From: Polluticaenibacter yanchengensis
GTDB lineage: Bacteria > Bacteroidota > Bacteroidia > Chitinophagales > Chitinophagaceae
Assembly (NCBI GenBank): GCA_027854065.1
Contig: JAQGEF010000018.1
Span: 1-64,000 of the forward strand
Direction: 5' to 3'
Length of the DNA: 64,000 bases
This document shows, one piece after another, positions 1 to 9,700 of the stretch. Made by a program: the position numbers and the translations under genes. Within the stretch, counting starts at the first letter, position 1, and the number at the start of each line of letters is the position of its first letter. The notes beneath the pieces were generated by a model, which saw only the letters and a program-made list of their open reading frames with translations, was not told the DNA's origin and made no database searches.

Positions 1-347
1 ACTCCAAAGATGGAGGTATAATTGATACAATAGTAGAAGAAATTGATGAAATACTAAATGGAACGTGGAAAGGTTTCGAAGATGATGAAGACAACATTTT
101 TTATACCCCATTTGATAATAAAATGAAGCTTGACCTAAATGACGGATTTGCATACTTAGCAATGGATTCTGGTTGGTCAACTCTTCCCAGAATACCGCTT
201 ACTGATTTAAAAGCCATATTCCAAGAATGGATTGCCTTTAGAGATTCTGTGCATTCAATAAGAAATGATTCTAAATGGCATGTAAAGTGGCTTAATGAGC
301 TTAGGAAAACTGGTAAAAACATTATTAAAATTTCAAAAAAGAGATGA
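1..347 (+). CDS. small protein of immunity-like cluster, 5' end outside window
   Basis: The reading frame is open from the left edge (codons from base 3) to the stop at 345-347, so this is the C-terminal part of a gene. The visible part is acidic (EEIDEILNG, GFEDDEDN) and then carries RIPLTDLKAIFQEWIAF. A closely similar ending, FPLSDIRELLKEWIAF, occurs in the frameshifted gene at 1978-2312, so the two are probably paralogues. An ATG at 123 lies inside the frame but is unlikely to be the start. The family is not recognised. Two genes downstream sits an SMI1/KNR4-type protein, which suggests an immunity-gene cluster; that role is inferred from context only. Confidence 0.6.
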   Translation, partial: SKDGGIIDTIVEEIDEILNGTWKGFEDDEDNIFYTPFDNKMKLDLNDGFAYLAMDSGWSTLPRIPLTDLKAIFQEWIAFRDSVHSIRNDSKWHVKWLNELRKTGKNIIKISKKR

Positions 348-408
348 TCTCTTTTTTGAAATCATATGGAAATAAAATACTTAGAAAACTTTTCAACGAT
401 CACTATCC

Positions 409-1386
409 ATGAAATTACTTCCAATAATATTTGTAATAATACTGACAGCCTGTAGTACCGTAAAAAAGGAGATACATATATATCCTAAAGGAAAAAATAT
501 ACACCCACCTCTTCCATTAATATCTCTTAAAGATGTTACACCTATTGTATGCGATTCTAATTATCCCCGAAATGCATTAAGATTAAAATATACTTTGCCT
601 AACAGTAAAAAAGAAAGAAACACTTCGACAAATTCTGGCAATACTAAATATAATCAACAAGTATCCGGTGTAAAAGTTATTGATTATAGTGAAATAAATT
701 ATTACTTAAAAAAAGGGTACAAAATAAACGAATTCGAGAGGTTTAGTTGTAATGATACATTGGTAATTAATGTTAAAGATATAAATCTGAAATGCAGAAA
801 AGCAAAAATTTATCGTTACAAAGCATTTATCGTCAATCTCAAATCAAGAAATCGAAAAGTAAAAATAAACAAACACCGTGTTTTATATTATGAAAATGGT
901 AATACAGGTAAGCCCTTTGTCGGTTTATGCAAAATTATTTACGATGACCGACGGTATTCAATAGGTTACTTTTATGATGGCAGGCCAATTCTTCCTTTTG
1001 ATTTGCCTAATCGTTTTGATTTACCCAATCAATTGGGTCCATCTGGAACATTTGGTGGATTTCAGGAATATTACATCAATAATCAATTTGCATATTATGG
1101 ATTTGTTGAAACAAATAATGGACATGGGAATGGATCTAGCAATTTAGCTAGAATTCATTATCGCAATAATAATGAATCTGGGTTTATAACTTATTATTGG
1201 GAAACAGGTTTATTGAAATTTGTAAAAGTATTTGAACAGTTAGGCGACAGTATTCAAGGGAAGTCTTTTACAGAGTATATATATCCCAAAAGAAAGTACC
1301 GGCAATTGAATAATTGCAAACGCTGTCATCACCAATTTCATCCTTGGGATGCGATAGACAAAATTATCAACCGAAAAGAAGAATAA
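409..1386 (+). CDS. lipoprotein of unknown function
   Basis: The 325-residue protein starts with a lipoprotein signal, MKLLPIIFVIILTACST, in which Cys15 would be lipidated, so it is probably membrane-anchored and periplasmic or surface-facing. The body is rich in Lys, Asn and Tyr. It contains a short tandem FDLPN duplication near residue 200 and Gly/Asn/Tyr-rich stretches (GFQEYYINNQ, GFITYYWETG) that faintly resemble MORN-type repeats. The C-terminus has a Cys-x-x-Cys-His-His stretch (NCKRCHHQFHPWD), a possible metal or haem ligand set. No family is recognised. It lies 61 bp after the partial gene at the window edge and 45 bp before the SMI1/KNR4-type gene, on the same strand. Confidence 0.7.
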   Translation: MKLLPIIFVIILTACSTVKKEIHIYPKGKNIHPPLPLISLKDVTPIVCDSNYPRNALRLKYTLPNSKKERNTSTNSGNTKYNQQVSGVKVIDYSEINYYLKKGYKINEFERFSCNDTLVINVKDINLKCRKAKIYRYKAFIVNLKSRNRKVKINKHRVLYYENGNTGKPFVGLCKIIYDDRRYSIGYFYDGRPILPFDLPNRFDLPNQLGPSGTFGGFQEYYINNQFAYYGFVETNNGHGNGSSNLARIHYRNNNESGFITYYWETGLLKFVKVFEQLGDSIQGKSFTEYIYPKRKYRQLNNCKRCHHQFHPWDAIDKIINRKEE

Positions 1387-1431
1387 AGTAAATCATTTAG
1401 GCTCAAGAAGGTATTTACTAAATGCTTAATT

Positions 1432-1905
1432 ATGGAAATAGAATATTTAAAACAATTACAAAACAATCCAATTCCTTACCCGAATGAAAAGGAATTTAAC
1501 GGAGAAATCAAAGGTATTAGCGAAAGTAAAATTACTTATTTGGAGCAATTGTACAACAACGGCAACCCTTTTCCAATAGTATTGAAAGAATTGTTGTATT
1601 TGGCAGGTAAAAGTTGTTATGTTATAGATTGGGGGCCCTTTGTTAAACAAGAAGAACTGCAGCAGTTTGTAAGAGAAGTTATACAAGAGGAGAACCATAT
1701 TATCACAAGGCCATTCTACGTTTTCGATTCTACCTCTGGCATTTACTTATTTATTTATTTAGACGAAGGGGATAACCCAAGTTATCATGTTATGGATCCT
1801 TATGAACCGGATAGTTCTAAATGGATTAAGAAATGGAACAAAACTATTCAGCAATTAGTAAATGACGGGGTTGAACTTGTAAAAGAAGGTCTTACTCCTT
1901 TTTAG
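1432..1905 (+). CDS. SMI1/KNR4 (SUKH) family protein, probable immunity protein
   Basis: This 157-residue cytoplasmic protein has no signal peptide. Its N-terminal half has the layout of SUKH-superfamily proteins: a helix with an acidic/aromatic end (KITYLEQLYNNGNPFPIV) followed by LKELLYLAGKS and a Trp-Gly (DWGPF). The C-terminal half has YVFDSTSGIYLFIYLDEGD and a PYEPDSSKWIKKW stretch. SUKH proteins in bacteria are often immunity proteins that neutralise toxins of contact-dependent or polymorphic systems, and they occur in arrays with unrelated small proteins, as here. No cognate toxin is visible in the window; it could lie beyond the left edge. The SUKH call rests on general resemblance, not on an alignment. 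Confidence 0.55.
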   Translation: MEIEYLKQLQNNPIPYPNEKEFNGEIKGISESKITYLEQLYNNGNPFPIVLKELLYLAGKSCYVIDWGPFVKQEELQQFVREVIQEENHIITRPFYVFDSTSGIYLFIYLDEGDNPSYHVMDPYEPDSSKWIKKWNKTIQQLVNDGVELVKEGLTPF

Positions 1906-1977
1906 GCAATTGGTACTGAAATGAGATATTTAAAGCAAGCTAATTCTCGAATACAAATCAGATGAAAATAATGATTT

Positions 1978-2312
1978 ATGAATACTAAAATATTAGAAAA
2001 ATATCTTCGAAGCAAGATTCAAAGATTGGATATAACTGTATTAGAAAAAATGGAATTGTAGATCAAAATAACCTATTACAATTCTTAACTTATTTAGATA
2101 TTTCTTTAGCAGAGTTGCTTTTGCGAGAAGTCAGTTCATATTTAGATAATCCTTATAATCCAAATTGGACGCCATATGAATCAATGACTTTAGAACACAT
2201 AAGCCTAGTTATAGATTTTCCTAATTTTATTATTGATGAACAGTCTCACTTTTTTCCTCTTTCAGACATCAGAGAGTTGCTAAAAGAGTGGATTGCTTTT
2301 TTAAAGGCATGA
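1978..2312 (+). pseudogene. small immunity-like protein, broken by a -1 frameshift
   Basis: From the ATG at 1978 the frame reads MNTKILEKYLRSKIQRLDIT and stops at 2059-2061. If one A is restored to the A6 run at 2045-2050, the frame continues through KNGIVDQNNLLQFLTYLDIS to a stop at 2310-2312 and gives a coherent protein of about 111 residues. The C-terminus, PLSDIRELLKEWIAF, matches the end of the gene at 1-347 (PLTDLKAIFQEWIAF). The gene follows the SMI1/KNR4-type gene by 72 bp. The frameshift could be a real mutation, a phase-variable run, or a sequencing error. A shorter protein from the TTG at 2115 is possible but would lack the N-terminal half. Confidence 0.55.
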
Positions 2313-2362
2313 ATTTTATTCTATTTCAATTTAGAGATTATCTATTTAGCAAGTGTAGTTCT

Positions 2363-2539
2363 CTGCGGTAGGGATTGGCAGCAGTACCCCGCAAGGCGGC
2401 ATTGGTATTTAGTATTGCGAAGCTAAGAAACCGGCGTTGCCGCCGCGGAGTACTGCAGAAAGCCCGGTTCCGTAACGTGAACAAATAAAAATTGCTGTTT
2501 CAAAAGTCACCTTGAATAAAAACAACTGTTACGGAAACC
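2363..2539 (-). repeat. dispersed repeat family 2, copy 1 (double hairpin)
   Basis: Read on the minus strand, this intergenic element has two consecutive hairpins. Hairpin 1 pairs GGTTTCCGTAAC (2528-2539) with GTTACGGAACC (2466-2476) around about 51 nt. Hairpin 2 pairs the arm at 2438-2456 with the arm at 2381-2401 over about 19 bp with a 2-nt bulge. The block GGGCT(A/T)TC(C/T)GCAGTACTCC and the TAGCTTCGC loop recur at 51938-52110, and the first half recurs at 63915-64000. It fills most of the gap between two convergent genes, so it may also help end transcription. Confidence 0.75.
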
Positions 2540-2569
2540 GCCCAAATAAAATAAAAAAGAAGAAAATAA

Positions 2570-2911
2570 TTAACGGGAAACCTGGAAGCGGCTTGTAGAT
2601 AACACTTTACCTGCATTATCTTTTACTTGCAATAAATAAATACCTACAGGGAAATTACTCACATTTAACAAAAACTTTTCGTTGGAAATGCTTTGAGTAT
2701 GCACCACACGACCCAAAAAACTGAATACATTTAAAGTATATCCTTTATTTAATGCATCAGTTAACTCTATGTTTAAGTTACTGGCAACAGGATTTGGATA
2801 AAACTTCACTTTGATAGCAACTTCATTATTATCAACAGGTTTTACCACTCTCTGAGCTGTACTCAAAAAGGGTAACGATGCCATTAATAATATAGTCAGT
2901 AAGCGTTTCAG
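2570..2911 (-). CDS. T9SS type A C-terminal sorting-domain mini-protein
   Basis: From residue 30 on, the protein is a type IX secretion sorting domain: KFYPNPVASNLNIEL, then SFLGRVVHTQSI, then FPVGIYLLQVKD and a short Arg-rich end (STSRFQVSR). The first ATG (2884) leaves only MASLPFLSTAQ, with no positive charge. The frame stays open upstream to 2926, and a CTG at 2911 would give a classic export signal, MKRLLTILLMASLPFLSTAQ, so I chose that start; an ATT at 2917 is an alternative. After signal-peptide removal almost nothing but the sorting domain remains, so there is no obvious cargo. It could be the remnant of a larger secreted protein or a genuine mini-substrate. It lies near sprA, which encodes the T9SS translocon. 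Confidence 0.7.
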   Translation of the reverse strand: MKRLLTILLMASLPFLSTAQRVVKPVDNNEVAIKVKFYPNPVASNLNIELTDALNKGYTLNVFSFLGRVVHTQSISNEKFLLNVSNFPVGIYLLQVKDNAGKVLSTSRFQVSR

Positions 2912-3136
2912 AAAAATTAATACTATTTAATTTGCAAGATAAGTAAATTGAAATATAATAAAAAAACTTTTTTTTCGTTTCTAAGACATTTGATGTGATT
3001 AAAATTTGGAAAGGTGAGTGCAGTTAAACACAACCCAACCCATTATAAATGAATTGTATTACAAATTAGAAATGCAGTTTAATTAACTTGAGGTTTGTTT
3101 GTGCGATTGATTGTGAATACGTAATTTCGTTTTAAG

Positions 3137-3730
3137 ATGATAGTGCAGTTAACCGGAAAGTTTATAAATTTAACACCTACTAAAGTTGTAATAGATGTAA
3201 ACGGTGTTGGATATGAAGTACAAATAAGCTTAAACACTTACAGTGCCATTAACGGTCTTGAAAGTGGAATGTTATATATACATTTAAGAATTACAGAAGA
3301 TGCCCATATGCTGTTTGGTTTTTCAACCGAATTAGAGAAGGAAGTCTTTCTGAAACTGATAAGCGTTTCAGGAGTTGGCAGTATGACCGCCAGGATGGTG
3401 TTAAGCAGCATGAAAGCAAACGAAGTACAGGAAACAATCGTAAGCGGCAATGCGAAGCAACTGGAATCAGTGAAAGGAATTGGTAAAAAAACCGCAGAAA
3501 GAGTGATCCTGGAATTAAAAGATAAAATGAACATTGCCGTTAGTACCACAGGAGCAAGCGGCAATGCCCAGCAAAATGTGAAAGCATCACATAATGAAGC
3601 AGTAGAAGCGATGATCGCATTGGGCATAACCAAATCTGTAGCTGAAAACGCCGTGAAAAAAGCTTGTGGAGATAGTGTGACACCACTAAAAACAGAAGAT
3701 ATCATTAAAATGGCGTTCAGGTACATTTAA
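3137..3730 (+). CDS. ruvA: Holliday junction branch migration protein RuvA
   Basis: RuvA binds four-way DNA junctions as a tetramer and loads the RuvB motor for branch migration during recombinational repair. The 197-residue length is normal. The N-terminal OB-fold domain is present (MIVQLTGKFINLTPTKVVID, then NGVGYEVQISL). Two helix-hairpin-helix motifs follow at about residues 75-90 (ISVSGVGSMTARMVL) and 110-125 (SVKGIGKKTAERVIL). The C-terminal RuvB-contacting helix domain is present (EAVEAMIALGITKSVAENAV). It is followed after 57 bp by sprA on the same strand, an order I recall as common in Bacteroidota. Confidence 0.97.
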   Translation: MIVQLTGKFINLTPTKVVIDVNGVGYEVQISLNTYSAINGLESGMLYIHLRITEDAHMLFGFSTELEKEVFLKLISVSGVGSMTARMVLSSMKANEVQETIVSGNAKQLESVKGIGKKTAERVILELKDKMNIAVSTTGASGNAQQNVKASHNEAVEAMIALGITKSVAENAVKKACGDSVTPLKTEDIIKMAFRYI

Positions 3731-3787
3731 ACTGATAAAGATTATTTAGAATAAGAACTTAAATTAACTGTTTTGAGATTAGCATAT

Positions 3788-6700
3788 ATGCAATGCCGTA
3801 GGATTGTTGTTTTGATTTGTGTGCTACTGGCAGCATTACCAAATACTATTTTTGCTCAGCAACCAAATAATTCGAAGACGGACTCACTTAAATTCCCTAT
3901 TAAGGATAGAAGAAGTGACCCGTTTAATAATTATAACAACAACCCCTTTGACCTGAAAGATACCGGCTATGTGAAAAGAACGGTGGATTACGACCCTAAA
4001 ACCGGAATGTATTATGTAACCGAAAAAATAGGCAACAAATACTATAGAAATCCTACCGCGCTTACTTTTGATGAGTTCATGAAGCTGAGAGGTGCAGAAA
4101 TGGAACGTGAGAACTTTATGAAAAGGGCGCAAACCAATTTCAACCTTAACAGGAAGCTGGTTAAACCTAATTTTAAACTCGGCGATGAACTGTTTAACCG
4201 CATTTTCGGAACAGGCAAAATATCCATCAATCCTACCGGTAATGTAGATTTAACCATTGGCTACCAGGGACAAAATACAAAGAACCCCACCCTACCGGAA
4301 CGCGCAAGAAAGTACGGCGCGCTGGATTTTGACATGAATACCCAGTTTAACCTGAATGCCAATATCGGCGACAAGTTAAAACTACCGATTAACTACAATA
4401 CCTTAGCCAATTTTGATTTTGAAAACCAGATCAAGCTGGACTACAAAGGCAAGGATGATGAAATTATCAAAAGCATTGAGGCCGGTAATATCAGTTTTGC
4501 CACCAAGAGCACATTGATCCCAGGCGTTCAGGCCCTATTTGGTTTAAAAACACAATTACAGTTTGGTAAACTATTTGTTACCGGCGCCATTGCCAACCAG
4601 CGCAGCCAACGCCAGACCCAAAATTACCAGGGAGGTGCTTCAGTAAATACTTTCGATAAAAAAATGGATGACTATGATGAAAACAAACACTTTTTATTAG
4701 GTCACTATTTCCGGAATAACTATAATAAAGTAATGAGCAGCCTGCCTTTTGTACAAAGCCAGGTGAACATTATGCGCCTGGAAGTGTGGGTGACCAACAG
4801 GACCGGCCAAACCACCAACAGCCGCAACATTGTGGCACTTGCCGATCTTGGTGAGCGCCAGCCGTATAGCAACAGCGTACCTACAATTCCCGACAACAGT
4901 GCTTTCGGCCAATTCCCGCAAAACAATGCCAACGGACTATACAATATTATAAACAGCAACAGCAATTATCGCCAACCCTCAATGGTTTCGTCATTGCTAA
5001 GCGGAACAGGCTTAAGAGCCGTTCAGGATTTTGAAAAAACATTTGCCAGGAAATTAGTAGAAGGCGTTGATTATATCTTTAACCGCCAAGTCGGTTTTAT
5101 TTCATTAAACCAGTTATTACAACCCGATGAAGTATTAGGTGTTGCTTATCAGTACACTTATAACGGCCGGGTGTACCAGGTGGGAGAATTTGCCCAGGAT
5201 GTCGCATTGGATACCGCAAGAGGTATTCAAAACATTTTGTTTGTAAAAATGCTGAAAGCCACCAGCCAGCGGCCAAACCTGCCTATCTGGGATTTAATGA
5301 TGAAAAATGTGTATGCTTTAGATATGTATAGCGTACAGCGCGAAGGCTTAAAAATCAACATTACTTACCAGGAACCAAGCGGTGGTGAAAAAAGAATGTT
5401 ACCCGAAGGCACCGACCCGGGTCGTCCGCTATTAAGAATTTTAAGATTAGACCGTCTGAATAACAACAATGACCCCCAACCCGATGGGTTATTTGATTAT
5501 ATAGACTCTTTTACCATACAGCCCCAATACGGCAGGATCATCTTTCCAGTACTGGAACCCTTTGGTTCAGACCTGGACTCCCTTGCATTTGGTGGAATAA
5601 CGGGCCTGGAACGCGACTCATTGAGGCAAAAATACCTGTTCCAGGCACTTTACGATACCACCAAGACCATCGCCCAAATGAACTATGCGCAAAACAATCG
5701 TTTCAATTTACGGGGTGAAGCAAAATCAAGTGGGGCGCAGGGAGATGATATTTACCTGAATGCCATTAATATTCCACAGGGGTCAGTAACTGTCACCGCC
5801 GGTGGACAGTTATTAAAAGAAGGCATTGATTACACCATCGATTACAGTATGGGTAAACTCACAGTCATCAACCAGGCCATTAAAAACTCAGGTGTACCGG
5901 TAAGTGTGAACCTGGAGAATAATATGGGCTTCGGTATCCAGAACAGGAGCTTTATGGGCTTACGTTTAGATTATCTCCACAGTGATAAACTAACCTTGGG
6001 TGCCACATTTGAGCGCCTAAGTGAGAGGCCGTTCTTTACAAAAACCAACTATGGCGAAGATCCTATCCGCAACTCCATGATGGGAATGGATTTCAATTAT
6101 AAAAGCGATTGGAAGCGATTGACTAAATTATTAGATAAGTTACCATTCTACTCCACCAATGCGCCATCCAGCATACAGGCCTATGGTGAAGTTGCTGCAT
6201 TAATACCGGGTACTGCCAAACAGATCAGTGGATTAGTTTACCTGGACGATTTTGAAGGAAGTCGTGCCAACATAGATATGCGCTTCCCGTTTGTGAGTTG
6301 GGCACACGCTTCTACACCCGCAGAAGCAGGTTTTGCCAATGCCACCAATATCAACGACCTTTCCTATAACTATGAAAGAGCCAAACTAAGCTGGTACCAG
6401 ATTGAACCGGTTTTACAGGACAGCCGGAACCCGGCCAACCCCATTACAGACAGAAACATTTTAAGTGACCACCGTACAAGACGCGTCAGCAGCCAGGAAT
6501 TATTCCCGCAACGTTCCGCGCAACCAGGACTAAATACGTTAGTAACCTTCGATTTATCATTCTATCCTAAACAAAGAGGTACCTATAACTACGACTGGCA
6601 GAACATCAACGCAGACGGAACATTAAGAAACCCGCGCTCACGCTGGGGTGGTTTGATGCGTGCCATTGATCAGACAGATTTTGAATCTGCAAATATCGAA

Positions 6701-9700
6701 TTCATGGAATTCTGGTTACAGGACCCGTTCCAGACCAGTCCAAACGTACCAACACCGGCTACTGTAAACGGCGGTAAATTATTCATCAATTTTGGTAACG
6801 TATCAGAAGATATCTTAAAAGACGGCAAGCGCTTTTATGAGAACGGCCTGCCAACACCAAGCCAGCCGACACTCGCTATTGATGAAGGTACCTGGGGTAA
6901 AACACCGTTAAACCCCATCCAGATTACCCAGGCGTTCAGCACTGACCCAACAGACAGACCTTACCAGGATGTCGGTTTAGACGGTTTGAACGATGACGAA
7001 GAAAGAAATTTAAGAAGAGCCGATTACCTGGACCGGTTAGCAACCACTGTAGGTACAGGTAGTTTAGCCTACCAGTTAGCATTGGCCGATCCAAGTACAG
7101 ATAACTTTGTGAACTACCGCAGCAGTACGTTCTCCGCCAACACCAGCATATTGGAACGTTATAAGAACTTTAATCTTACCCAGGGCAACTCACCCGTTAC
7201 AAACAGCAGTACAACGGTAGAAGCCAGCACCATGTACCCGGATAATGAAGATCTGAACAGGGACAATACTTTAAATGAATCAGAAGAATACTTCGAATAC
7301 GAAATAGATGTGCAGCCAAACATGGTTGTCGGTTCAAATTATATTACAGACAGACGCCAGGTAAATGTTACTTATGAAAACGGCCAAACAGGTACAGAAA
7401 CCTGGTACCAGTTCCGTGTACCCATTAATAACTACACCCGTAAAGTAGGAAATATCCCCGATTTTAAATCCATCCGCTTTATGAGAATGTATTTAACAGA
7501 CTGGGAAGATAGTGTGAACCTTCGTTTTGCCCGTTTGGATCTTGTACGTAACAACTGGCGCCAGTTCGCATACGAACTGACCAACGATGGTACTTATAAA
7601 ACAATTGATCCGACCACCACTCTCACCTCCATCAATACACTGGCAGTAAATATTGAGGAAAACGACCGGCGTACCCCAATACCTTACCGTATTCCGCCGG
7701 GCATCGAGCGCGTACAATCCTTAGCAAATAGTGGTGTCAATATCCTTCAAAATGAACAAGGTTTAAGCTTACAGGTAAAAAACCTTTATAATAAGCAGGC
7801 AAGAGGTATTTTCAAAACCTTCAATAATGACATACGTATGTACAAGAAACTTGACATGTTTATACATGCCGAGCAACTTGACAACGTATTTATTCCGAAT
7901 GACAGTAGCTTGTATGCCGTAGTCCGCATCGGCCAGGATTTCTTATCCAACTATTATGAAGTTAAAATCCCGCTAAGCATCACACAACCGGAAGGTAATA
8001 ACATTTCTCCGGACAGTATATGGAAAGCAGTCAACAGCTTAAACCTATACCTCGATGACCTGATAAACGTAAAAAACAACCGGAATTTAAGCGGAACTTC
8101 TTCGCCTACCACCTATTACTCGGAGAGAATCGGGAACCGGATTTACGGCGTGTATGGAAATCCGAACCTGGGTGAAGTTAAAGGCATATTCATTGGTGTG
8201 GAAAACAACCAGCTGGATTATACCTTAAACGTAGAAATGTGGATCAACGAACTACGCTTAAGCCAGTTTGATGAAAGGCCGGGTTATGCCGCAACAGGCC
8301 GGGTAGATATCCAGTTGGCCGATCTGGGTATGTTAAGTGTATCTGCCAGTCACAGTACTATTGGATTCGGTACCATCGACTCCAGGATCAATGAAAGGGC
8401 CAGGGAAGATAAAACACAGATTGATGCCAGCTTAAACATCGATGCCGGTAAACTATTACCAAAACAAGCAGGTCTTTCAATCCCCGTTTATGCCAGTATC
8501 AGTACTTCAGTAAAATCACCTGAATATGATCCTTACGACAAAGACATTAAGCTAAAAGATAAATTAAGAAATTCTGACAACCCGGATTCCATAAAACAGG
8601 TTGCACAGGACAGGTTCGTCACAAAAACGCTCAACATCAGCAATATGCGTGTAGCGCCAAAAGCCGGGGCCAAACCTAAAATTTATAGTTTAAGTAACTT
8701 TGATATTACCTATAACTTTTTACAACAAACGCTGACCACTCCAACCGTAACAGAAGACCTGGTTAAGCGTCACAGAGCTGTATTAGGCTATACCTATACC
8801 ACTCAGCCAAAATATTGGGAACCTTTCAAAGACGCGATTAAGTCTAAAAACAAATGGTGGACGATCATTAAAGATTTCAACCTGAATCCTTACCCGAATA
8901 ATATTGCGTTCAGGTTCGATGCCAACCGCCAGTTCGGCCGTTACGTTCCCCGCATTGTAAACAGTTTCGATAATAAAGTAGAAAGAGTGGACAGTACTTA
9001 CGATAAGTATTTCAACTTTGACCGTTTCTATTCTTTCCGTTGGGAATTGACCAGGAACCTGAATATCGATTATACTGCCACTAACAAGTCCAGGGTAGAT
9101 GAGCCAAGCGGAGAACTAAACACAAAAGCCAAACGCGACAGCATGTGGAATAATTTCTACAAAGGAGGCCGTAATACTAATTTTAACCAGAACATCATCT
9201 TCACCTATAACCTGCCATTACAAAAAATACCGGTTTTACACTGGACCACAGTAAGAGCAAGCTATACAGCAAGGTATACCTGGAGCGCCAGCAGCCTATT
9301 ACAGCAGGCAATGAACCAGGGCAATATTATGGAAAACGGCAGCGACCGCCTGGTAAACGGCGAATTTGACTTTAACCGTTTGTATCATAAAAGCCGTTGG
9401 CTAGCCGCTTTAGATAACCAACCGCAAAAAGTAAAACTGGATTCTGCTACCCGTAGAATGCAAAAATTACAAAAGCAGATAGACAAGATCAAAAAAGACA
9501 GTATAGAAGCAGCCTACGACAAGTTACCGCCGAAAGAACGTGCTTTAGCCAGGAAAAAAGACCGGCTGGACAGACGCAACGAACGTAAAAGCCGTAACAT
9601 AGAAATTTCAGGCTTACCATATGTAGCAGGTAAAATGGCCACTATGCTTAAGCGGGTATCAGTCACTTATGGCGAAAACTATTACAGCCGTATTCCGGGC

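Noticed and set aside
3238..3726. A 162-codon open frame antisense to ruvA
   Set aside because: It is a by-product of ruvA codon use and shows no family features.
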